The notes beneath the pieces were generated by a model that searched no databases, was not told where the DNA came from, and was given only the letters and a program-made list of their open reading frames with translations. 64,000 bases of DNA. Origin: Glutamicibacter soli. GTDB lineage: Bacteria > Actinomycetota > Actinomycetes > Actinomycetales > Micrococcaceae. Location of the stretch: positions 372,001 through 436,000 of the forward strand of contig NZ_POAF01000001.1 of NCBI RefSeq assembly GCF_003309065.1, read 5' to 3'. Numbering within the stretch: position 1 is the first letter of the stretch; each line of letters opens with the position of its first letter. The translations under genes were made by a program, and so were the position numbers. Below are positions 52,896 to 64,000 of the stretch, piece after piece.

Positions 52896-54407
52896 CTAGA
52901 GCGACTTGGGCACCGAGACGTTTTCCTCGGCCCACGGCCCGACCTTCTCGCGGGCCGGCATCGGCTTGCCGTTGACCAGCTGGCCGGCGTCGGCGAGGTC
53001 TCCGACCTTGTGCACGCGCAGCGAGTTGGTCGAGCCTGCCTGCCCCGGAGGGGAACCGGCGGCGATGCAAACGATGTCGTTCAGCTCGGCCAACCCCTCG
53101 GAGAGCAGTGCCTCGTCGACTTGGGCGGTCATCTTGTCGGTGTGGTCCGCGTAGGCGACCAGGCGGGCCTGCACGCCCCACATCAGGGTCATGATGTTGT
53201 AGGTCTGCTGCAGCGGGGTGAAAGCCAGCACCGGCTTCTTCGGCCGCAGGCGCGATAAGCGCCGGGCCGAGTCGCCGGACTGGGTGAAGGCCACGATGTA
53301 CTTCGCGTCGAGCTGGTCGGCGATCTCCACCGCGGCACGGGTGATCGCGCCGCCGCGGGTCTTGGGCTTGGAGCCCAGGCGCGGGATGCGGTCCAGGCCG
53401 TGCTGCTCGGTGGAGGCGATGATGCGGGACATGGTCTCCACGGTCTCCACCGGGTAGGCGCCCACCGAGGTCTCCCCCGAGAGCATGACCGCATCGGCGC
53501 CGTCGAGCACCGCGTTGGCGCAGTCCGAGGCCTCGGCGCGGGTCGGGGTCGGCGATTCGATCATGGATTCGAGCACCTGGGTGGCGACGATGACCGGCTT
53601 CGCCCAGCGGCGGGCCAGCTCCACGGCGCGCTTCTGCACCACGGGCACGTCTTCCAGCGGCAGTTCCACACCCAGGTCGCCGCGGGCGACCATGATGGCG
53701 TCGAACGCGTTGATGATTTCCTCCAGCGCGTCCACTGCCTGCGGCTTCTCGATCTTGGCGATGACCGGCACGCGGCGGCCTTCCTCGTCCATGATCTCGT
53801 GCACGCGCTCGATGTCGCTGGCATTGCGCACGAAGGACAGCGCGACCATGTCGATGCCGGCGCGCAGCGCCCACCGCAGGTCGTCTTCGTCCTTGTCGCT
53901 CAGCGCAGGCACGTTCACGGCTACGCCGGGCAGGTTGATGCCCTTGTTATTGGACACCTCGCCACCGACGACGACCTCCGAGCGCACCTCGGTGTCGGTG
54001 ACCTCGACGGCCTTGAGCTTGACCTTGCCGTCGTTGACCAGCAGGAAGTCGCCCACCTGCACATCGGAGGGCAGTCCCTTGAAGGTGGTGCCGCACAGGT
54101 TGCGGGTGCCTTCGACCTCCTCGATGGTGATGGTGAATTCCTCGCCGGCCTCCAGGATGTACTTCGCGTTGTCCTTGAAGCGGCCCAGGCGGATCTTCGG
54201 GCCCTGCAGGTCGGCGAAGACGCCGACCGCGCGGCCGATCTCGGCCGCCGCGTTGCGCACGTTCGCCAGGGACTGCGCGTGCATCGAGTGGTCCCCGTGG
54301 CTCATGTTCAGGCGGGCCACGTCGACGCCCGCCTTCAGTACCGCTACGGTGTTTTCATAGCTCGCCAGGGAGGGGCCCCAGGTAGCAACAATCTTTGCGC
54401 GTCTCAT
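52896..54407 (-). CDS. pyk: Pyruvate kinase
   Basis: 503-residue glycolytic enzyme converting phosphoenolpyruvate and ADP to pyruvate and ATP. MRRAKIVATWGPS and VARLNMSHGDH are the N-terminal conserved strands. NDGKVKLK begins the B domain area, IAKIEKPQAVDALEEI carries the active-site Lys, MVARGDLGVELPLEDVPVVQ is the Mg/ADP motif, and ATQVLESMIESPTPTRAEASD is the PEP region. The C-terminal domain holds the allosteric site. I take ATG 54407, which gives the usual start MRRAKI; ATG 54419 would add four residues. It lies downstream of gltBD but behind a terminator, so it is its own unit. Confidence 0.97.
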   Translation of the reverse strand: MRRAKIVATWGPSLASYENTVAVLKAGVDVARLNMSHGDHSMHAQSLANVRNAAAEIGRAVGVFADLQGPKIRLGRFKDNAKYILEAGEEFTITIEEVEGTRNLCGTTFKGLPSDVQVGDFLLVNDGKVKLKAVEVTDTEVRSEVVVGGEVSNNKGINLPGVAVNVPALSDKDEDDLRWALRAGIDMVALSFVRNASDIERVHEIMDEEGRRVPVIAKIEKPQAVDALEEIINAFDAIMVARGDLGVELPLEDVPVVQKRAVELARRWAKPVIVATQVLESMIESPTPTRAEASDCANAVLDGADAVMLSGETSVGAYPVETVETMSRIIASTEQHGLDRIPRLGSKPKTRGGAITRAAVEIADQLDAKYIVAFTQSGDSARRLSRLRPKKPVLAFTPLQQTYNIMTLMWGVQARLVAYADHTDKMTAQVDEALLSEGLAELNDIVCIAAGSPPGQAGSTNSLRVHKVGDLADAGQLVNGKPMPAREKVGPWAEENVSVPKSL

Positions 54408-54443
54408 TCCGTCAGCCATATGCCTTTCATGTAAACCGTAGGC

Positions 54444-54480
54444 AAAATGCGGCCCACCCCGAGCGGGGTGTGCCGCATTC
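54444..54480 (-). terminator. gltD terminator
   Basis: On the minus strand AATGCGGC-A-CACCCC and GGGGTG-G-GCCGCATT form a 14-bp stem (one mismatch) around GCTC, with TTTT-type tail. It begins about 14 bp after the gltD stop and precedes the pyk leader. Confidence 0.8.
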
Positions 54481-54493
54481 AAGCCTGTGACTC

Positions 54494-55955
54494 TCAAATG
54501 ATGCTGATGGCCCTATCGGTTGGAGCTACGGGCGCGGGAAGCGTGGTCGAGCCCATGAGGAACTTGTCCACCGAGGCTGCGCAGGCACGCCCTTCGGCGA
54601 TTGCCCACACGATCAGCGACTGCCCCCGACCGGAGTCTCCGGCGGCGAACACCCCGTCGGCGTTCGTCATGTAGTAGCCATCTCGGGCGACGTTGCCCCG
54701 GTTGTCGAATTCGGTACTGACCTGTTCGACCAACCCGGAATCTTCCGGACCGGTGAACCCGAGGGCAAGCAAAACCAGATCCGCCTTGATGACGCGTTCG
54801 GTTCCAGGCTTCGGGAGGCGCTTGCCAGCAACAAATTCTGTCTCTGCCACTGTAACACCGATCACGGTGTTCTGCTTACTTCCCTCGCCGCCGACGAAGT
54901 TGACGGTCGATGCCAGGTAGGTGCGTTCGCCGCCCTCCTCGTGGGAGGACTGCACCTCGAAGAGCACCGGCATCATCGGCCACGGGTGGTTCTCGCTGCG
55001 TTCGGTGCCCGGCTGCTTGCCGATGGCCAGCGTGGTGACGCTGGCCGCGCCCTGGCGCAGCGCGGTGCCGATGCAGTCCGAGCCGGTGTCGCCGCCGCCG
55101 AGCACGATCACATGCTTGCCCGCCGCGTCGATGCCGCGCTCGGACTTCAGGCCGGCGACCACGCGGTTGTTCTCCGTGAGGAATTCCATCGCGTGGTGCA
55201 CCCCGCCCAGCTCGCGCCCCGGTACCGGCAGCTCGCGCGGCACGGTGGCGCCGGTGGCGACGATGACCGCGTCGTAGTCGCGGCGCAGCTGGGTCCAGGT
55301 GATGTCCTTGCCGATCTCGATGCCGGTGCGGAAGATCGTGCCCTCGGCGCGCATCTGCTCCAGCCGGCGGTCGATCACGTGCTTTTCGAGCTTGAAGTCG
55401 GGGATGCCGAAGCGCAGCAGCCCGCCGATGGCCTCGTCGCGCTCGTAGACGGCCACGGTGTGCCCGGCGCGGGTCAGCTGCTGGGCGGCGGCCAGGCCGG
55501 CCGGGCCGGAGCCGACGATCGCCACGCGGAACTCGGTGTGGCGCGCCGGCGGGGCGGGGGTGAAGTCCCCGCCGTCCATCAGGTGCTCGGCCAGCTCGGC
55601 CTCCACCTGCTTGATGGTCACCGCCGGCTGGTTGATGCCCAGCACGCAGGAGGCCTCGCAGGGGGCCGGGCACAGCTTCCCGGTGAGCTCCGGGAAGTTG
55701 TTGGTGCTCAGCAGCCGGGCGGCGGCGTCGTCCATCCGGTCCTTGTAGACCAGGTCGTTGAACTCCGGAATGAGGTTGCCCAGCGGGCAGCCGTTGTGGC
55801 AGAACGGCACACCGCAGTCCATGCAGCGCCCGGCCTGCGACTTCAGGGTGCCGGCCGCCTGGCGTTCGGTCACTTCCTTGTAGTCCATGAGCCGGATCGG
55901 CACCGGCCGCTTGGGCTGGGTGACCCGTTCGGTCACCGTCAAGAATCCGCGTGGA

Positions 55956-55963
<8 letters not shown>
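54494..55963 (-). CDS. gltD: Glutamate synthase small (beta) subunit
   Basis: 489-residue subunit that passes electrons from NADPH to the large subunit. The N-terminal cysteine clusters [17 protein letters not shown] and [15 protein letters not shown] bind [4Fe-4S] centres. FAD- and NADPH-type Rossmann motifs are [17 protein letters not shown] and [18 protein letters not shown], and the C-terminal [20 protein letters not shown] contacts FAD. It starts 8 bp inside the 3' end of gltB, so the two are translationally coupled, and ends in the strong terminator. Confidence 0.97.
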
Positions 55964-60578
<4,615 letters not shown>

Positions 60579-61121
60579 GAGCGTGCCTTTCTATGGTTCA
60601 AGCAGGAAAGGCGGTCGGGCTGGCGAGGCTGCGCTGCGCGGCAGCAATGCTCGGTGCAGGGATCCATCGGCTGCCGGCCACCTGTGTTTCATCATCGTTC
60701 CCCAACACATCGAACGGGTAGCGCCGGTGGGCTCTACGGTCGAGGTCATGAGGGACGAACGGTTCCCACCTCGTTGTGGTTCACGCGCCGCCGGGCCTCC
60801 GCGGGGTGGGGAGGCTTGCAGTGCGGTGCGTGGGATCCAGACTACGCACGGTTTGTTTCTTTCGTGCGCACGGTTGTGTTTCCGGAATGTTAAAAGCACC
60901 TATGAACTTTCTGCGCTCCCCTGCCGGCTTCGCCGCCGAGGCTGGGCGCGAACCCCGCCGTTCTGCCCGAAACCGGCAGCCGCGCCATGTTTCGAAAATG
61001 TTGCGCGCGCAACGCCGCCGCGTTCGGCGCGCGGGCGAATGTTTCGCCCGATTGCGGGTTTTTGACGCGGGGTTTCGAGCAGGACGCGCGTTGTCGACGA
61101 TTCGGGTCCTGCTGGCGGGCA
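60579..61121. other. Long gltB upstream region
   Basis: 543 bp between gltB and the lgt terminator. I see no convincing gene; several open frames on both strands are Arg/Ala-rich shadows. It should hold the gltB promoter and nitrogen control. A candidate box is at 60855-60893. The AT-richer patch 60840-60900 is the best place for the promoter. Confidence 0.6.
60855..60893 (-). promoter_or_regulatory. Candidate GlnR-like operator upstream of gltB
   Basis: On the minus strand TTAAC-N6-GAAAC (60893-60878), then a second GAAAC at 60859-60855 and a partial GTGCG between, approximate the GlnR pattern gTnAc-N6-GaAAc repeated. The second half is one base out of register and poorly conserved. Control of GOGAT by nitrogen is expected, but whether this genus uses GlnR or AmtR is not known from the window. 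Confidence 0.3.
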
Positions 61122-61160
61122 TGGCAAAGGGGGCCATCCTTGATGGATGGCCCCCTTGCC
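61122..61160 (-). terminator. lgt operon terminator
   Basis: GGCAAGGGGGCCATCC and GGATGGCCCCCTTTGCC (read on the minus strand) form a stem of about 16 bp with one bulged base and a loop ATCAA. It begins 23 bp after the lgt stop and its tail is only weakly T-rich. Confidence 0.7.
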
Positions 61161-61182
61161 GGAGTTGCTTGATGCGGTGCGC

Positions 61183-62211
61183 TCAGCCCTTGGCCTCGGG
61201 GCCCTCGGGGCCCTCGGGCGAGCCCGAGTCGGCAGGCTTGTCGAAGTCGGCAGGCGTGTTCGAGGCGGAGGCGTCGTCGGCCCTCGCGTCCTGGCCCGCG
61301 TCCACGGCCGCCGGTTCGCGGCCCGGCAGGAAGATCGAGTCCTGGTGCTGCGGGCGCAGCTTGGCCAGCACGTAGATCAGCGCGACGGTGCCCAGCACGA
61401 TCAGGCCGATGGCCAGCCACTGGTGGATGCGCAGGGACAGCGGGCCGATGGTGATGACTTCGGCCGGGTCCAGGCGCAGCGACTCGGTGAAGGTGCGGCC
61501 GATGCCATACCAGATCACGTAGCACCAGAACAGCGCGCCGCGGCGCAGCTGGAACTTGCGGTCCAGCCCGATCAGCACGAAGAAGCCCAGCAGGTTCCAG
61601 ACCGATTCGTACAGGAAGGTCGGGTGGAACAGCGTGTCCGCCGGCAGCCCGGGCGGGAAGTTGTGGTTGCCCGGGTCGATCTCCAGGCCCCAGGGCAGGG
61701 TGGTCGGGGCGCCGAAGAGCTCCTGGTTGAACCAGTTGCCCCAGCGTCCGGCCATCTGCGCGAGCAGCACGCCCGGGGCGGCCGTGTCGGCGAACGCCGA
61801 GAGCCGGATCCCGGTGCGGCGGCAGCCGATCAGCGCGCCGACCGCGCCGAGCGAGATCGCGCCCATGATGCCCAGCCCGCCCAGCCACAGCTGCGGGATC
61901 TCAGCCCAGTGGGACTGCTGCCCGCCCAGGCCGAAGTAGTAGCCGGGGTCGGTGATCAGCACGTGGTAGAGCCGCCCGCCGACGATGCCGAACGGGATCG
62001 CCCAGATGACGATGTCCCAGAGCATGTCCGAATTGCCGCCGCGCCCCGTCAGCCGGCGGTTGGTCACCCACAGGGCGATCAGGATGCCGGCCAGGATGCA
62101 CAGCGCGTAGGCGTGGATGGTCAGCGGGCCGATGGAGAACTTGGAGAACTCCGGCGGCGGGGACGGGATGGAGGCGGGCAGGGCCAGGGCAAGCTGTGCG
62201 GACAGGTTCAT
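61183..62211 (-). CDS. lgt: Prolipoprotein diacylglyceryl transferase
   Basis: 342-residue integral membrane enzyme that adds diacylglycerol to the lipobox Cys of prolipoproteins. About seven helices are visible. The Lgt signature is AGRWGNWFNQELFG, where Trp replaces the more common Ile/Phe, but the Gly, Arg, Asn and Glu are kept; LFHPTFLYES holds the catalytic-type His. The C-terminal 40 residues (ADDASASNTPADFDKPADSG) are a low-complexity cytoplasmic tail found in actinobacteria. It starts one base after trpA stops, so it belongs to the trp unit. It would process the lipoproteins of this window (7.1, 29.5 and 43.8 kb). Confidence 0.95.
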   Translation of the reverse strand: MNLSAQLALALPASIPSPPPEFSKFSIGPLTIHAYALCILAGILIALWVTNRRLTGRGGNSDMLWDIVIWAIPFGIVGGRLYHVLITDPGYYFGLGGQQSHWAEIPQLWLGGLGIMGAISLGAVGALIGCRRTGIRLSAFADTAAPGVLLAQMAGRWGNWFNQELFGAPTTLPWGLEIDPGNHNFPPGLPADTLFHPTFLYESVWNLLGFFVLIGLDRKFQLRRGALFWCYVIWYGIGRTFTESLRLDPAEVITIGPLSLRIHQWLAIGLIVLGTVALIYVLAKLRPQHQDSIFLPGREPAAVDAGQDARADDASASNTPADFDKPADSGSPEGPEGPEAKG

Positions 62212-62212
62212 C

Positions 62213-63010
62213 CTAGGCGTGCTCCTTGGCGGCCGCGCCGCTCAGCTCCGCGGCCAGCGCTGCGACCGCTGCGACTCCCCCGTCGCGCAGCGCGGCAACC
62301 AGGGCGGTGCCCACGATCACCCCGTCCGCGTAGGCGCCGATTTCCTGCACGTGCTCGCGGCGCGAGACGCCCAGGCCCACGCAGGCGTTTTCCGCGCCGG
62401 CGGCATGGGCCGCGTCGACCACTGCCTGCGCCGCGGAGGACACCTCGGCGCGGGCGCCGGTAACGCCCATCAGCGAAACGCAGTAGATGAAGCCGGAGGA
62501 GGCGTCGACAGTGCGCTGCACACGCTGGGCCGTGGAGGACGGCGCGATCAGGAACACGCGCTCCAGCTCGTGCTTTTCGCTGGCCTCGATCCATTCGGCC
62601 GCTTCCTCCGGCACCAGGTCCGGGGTGATCAGCCCGGAGCCTCCGGCTTGCGCGAAGCGGCGGGCGAACTCGTCCACGCCCATGCGCAGCACCGGATTCC
62701 AGTAGGTCATGACCATCACCGCGGCGTCGGTGCGCGAGGTGATGCCGCGCACGATCTCGAACACGTCGGCCACGCGGAAGCCATTGGCCAGCGCCTGCAC
62801 GGTGGCGGCCTGGATGACCTCGCCGTCCATCACGGGGTCCGAATACGGAATACCGATCTCGATGATGTCCACGCCGTTCTCGGCCAGCGCGACGGCAGCC
62901 TCGATGCTGGTGGGCACGTCGGGGAAGCCTGCGGGCAAATAGCCGATCAGGGCAGGGCGCCCCTCGGCGCGGGCCGCGGCGATCTTCTGGGCGCTGGTCA
63001 CGCGGGTCAT
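62213..63010 (-). CDS. trpA: Tryptophan synthase alpha chain
   Basis: 265-residue TIM-barrel subunit that cleaves indole-3-glycerol phosphate to indole. The catalytic residues are Glu51 and Asp62 (IIEIGIPYSDPVMDG), equivalent to Glu49 and Asp60 of Salmonella. GYLPAGFPD and the phosphate-binding VGLGVSRREH and DGVIVGTAL complete the site. It starts right after the trpB stop (no gap) and is followed by lgt after one base, so trpB-trpA-lgt is one tightly packed operon. Confidence 0.97.
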   Translation of the reverse strand: MTRVTSAQKIAAARAEGRPALIGYLPAGFPDVPTSIEAAVALAENGVDIIEIGIPYSDPVMDGEVIQAATVQALANGFRVADVFEIVRGITSRTDAAVMVMTYWNPVLRMGVDEFARRFAQAGGSGLITPDLVPEEAAEWIEASEKHELERVFLIAPSSTAQRVQRTVDASSGFIYCVSLMGVTGARAEVSSAAQAVVDAAHAAGAENACVGLGVSRREHVQEIGAYADGVIVGTALVAALRDGGVAAVAALAAELSGAAAKEHA

Positions 63011-64000
63011 CTACTTCTCCTCGTCATCCGCTGCGGAGCGCTCGGCGGCCGCCGCGGCGCCGCTGATTTCCGCGTCTGCGTCTTTTTCGTCGATCATGTT
63101 GAACCAGGCGGCGGCGGTGCCCACGTCCTTGTCACCGCGGCCGGAGAGGTTCACGATGATGATGGTCTCTTCCGGCGTCGCGCCGTCGGCGACCAGCTTC
63201 TTGGCCAGCCGCATGGTGCCGGCCAGCGCGTGGGAGGACTCGATCGCCGGCAGGATGCCCTCGGTGCGGCACAGCGCCTTGAACGCGTCCATCGCCTCGG
63301 TGTCGGTGACCGGTTCGTAGTTCACGCGGCCGATGTCCGCCAGGAAGGCGTGCTCGGGACCGACCCCCGGGTAGTCCAGGCCGGCGGAGATCGAGTGCGA
63401 CTCGATGGTCTGCCCGTCCTCGTCCTGCATCAGGTAGCTTTTCGCGCCGTGCAGCACCCCCGGGCGGCCCAGGGTGATGGTCGCGGCGTGGCGGTCGGTG
63501 TCCACGCCGTCGCCGCCGGCCTCGAAGCCGTACAACGCCACGTCCTTGTCATCGAGGAAGCCGTGGAAGATGCCGATGGCGTTCGAGCCGCCGCCGATGC
63601 ACGCGGTGACCGCGTCGGGCAGGCGTCCGGCCTGGGCCAGGATCTGCTCGCGGGCCTCCTCGCCGATGACCTCGTGGAAGTAGCGGACCATCGCCGGGAA
63701 GGGTGCGCCGCCGGCGGCGGTGCCCAGCAGGTAGTGGGTGGTCTGAACGTTGGCGACCCAGTCGCGCAGCGCCTCGTTGATCGCGTCCTTCAGCGTCTGG
63801 GAGCCGACGGTCACCGGGATCACGGTGGCGCCCAGCAGGCGCATGCGCGCGACGTTCAGCGCCTGGCGGCGGCAGTCCTCGGCGCCCATGTAGACCACGC
63901 ACTCCAGACCCATCAGGGCCGCGGCGGTGGCCGAGGCGACGCCGTGCTGGCCCGCTCCGGTCTCCGCGATGATGCGGGTCTTGCCCATGCGCTTGGCCAG
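63011..64000 (-). CDS. trpB: Tryptophan synthase beta chain (5' end cut by window edge)
   Basis: The last 329 residues of the PLP subunit that condenses indole with serine. The visible part starts at [20 protein letters not shown], which contains the catalytic Glu. [16 protein letters not shown] is the glycine loop that holds the PLP phosphate, and [15 protein letters not shown] is the C-terminal conserved segment. The PLP lysine lies beyond the right edge. The C-terminus is acidic ([19 protein letters not shown]). It directly precedes trpA. Confidence 0.96.
   Translation of the reverse strand: MAKRMGKTRIIAETGAGQHGVASATAAALMGLECVVYMGAEDCRRQALNVARMRLLGATVIPVTVGSQTLKDAINEALRDWVANVQTTHYLLGTAAGGAPFPAMVRYFHEVIGEEAREQILAQAGRLPDAVTACIGGGSNAIGIFHGFLDDKDVALYGFEAGGDGVDTDRHAATITLGRPGVLHGAKSYLMQDEDGQTIESHSISAGLDYPGVGPEHAFLADIGRVNYEPVTDTEAMDAFKALCRTEGILPAIESSHALAGTMRLAKKLVADGATPEETIIIVNLSGRGDKDVGTAAAWFNMIDEKDADAEISGAAAAAERSAADDEEK

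Overview
This window reads as chromosome of a high-G+C actinobacterium, most likely of the Micrococcaceae (Arthrobacter/Glutamicibacter type). The grounds are the GC-rich codon use, GTG/TTG starts, an ANTAR regulator of the PdtaR type, an actinobacterial DEAD/DUF3516 helicase, a DUF222-HNH protein, an Eis-type acetyltransferase, and a backbone order (uvrC, uvrA, uvrB, coaE, rpsA, polA, pdtaR, tRNA-Leu, pyk, gltD, gltB, lgt, trpA, trpB, mostly on the minus strand) familiar from that family. The genus is an inference. uvrC is cut by the left edge and trpB by the right edge.

Layout. 0-6.2 kb: uvrC, a PlsC-like acyltransferase, a HAD phosphatase and uvrA (with a candidate SOS box). 6.3-15.7 kb: PAP2 phosphatase, a PQQ-repeat lipoprotein, a two-gene DUF692/MNIO operon, GntR, metallo-hydrolase, acetyltransferase, Tam-like methyltransferase and a large helicase. 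15.7-21.2 kb: an accessory block of a GHSAG hydrolase-like protein, an unknown beta-rich protein, a metzincin-type protease, a DUF2278 protein and a membrane protein. 21.3-28 kb: membrane hydrolase, GNAT, proline iminopeptidase-like, MarR, TerC behind a yybP-ykoY-type riboswitch, and uvrB. 28-31.6 kb: a gene graveyard (three broken genes, an IS110 remnant, an isolated lipoprotein). 31.8-34.1 kb: an M6-type protease, a stand-alone copy of its C-terminal module, and a small triple-repeat protein. 34.1-64 kb: mostly housekeeping (coaE, a SARP-type regulator, yigZ, rRNA methyltransferase-like, DUF222-HNH, PIG-L, rpsA, polysaccharide deacetylase, eis-like, polA, thioesterase, pit with a candidate PHO box, pdtaR, tRNA-Leu, pyk, gltBD, lgt, trpAB).

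The most interesting signal is regulatory. Five promoter regions, upstream of the DUF692/MNIO operon, the GHSAG protein, the beta-rich protein/metzincin pair, the membrane protein/DUF2278 pair and the M6 protease cluster, carry two or three direct repeats GTAAT/GTAAC spaced exactly 11 bp, ending 8-9 bp before a -10-like hexamer. This is the architecture of SARP-activated promoters, and a small SARP (winged helix plus BTAD) is encoded at 35.1-35.8 kb. I infer that these dispersed operons form one regulon, joining a DUF692 oxidase fused to a partner-like domain and its CPACC small protein with two signal-peptide-less metalloproteases and several unknown small proteins. Function is unproven; the shared promoters and the MNIO/small-protein coupling are the main candidates for an undescribed system.
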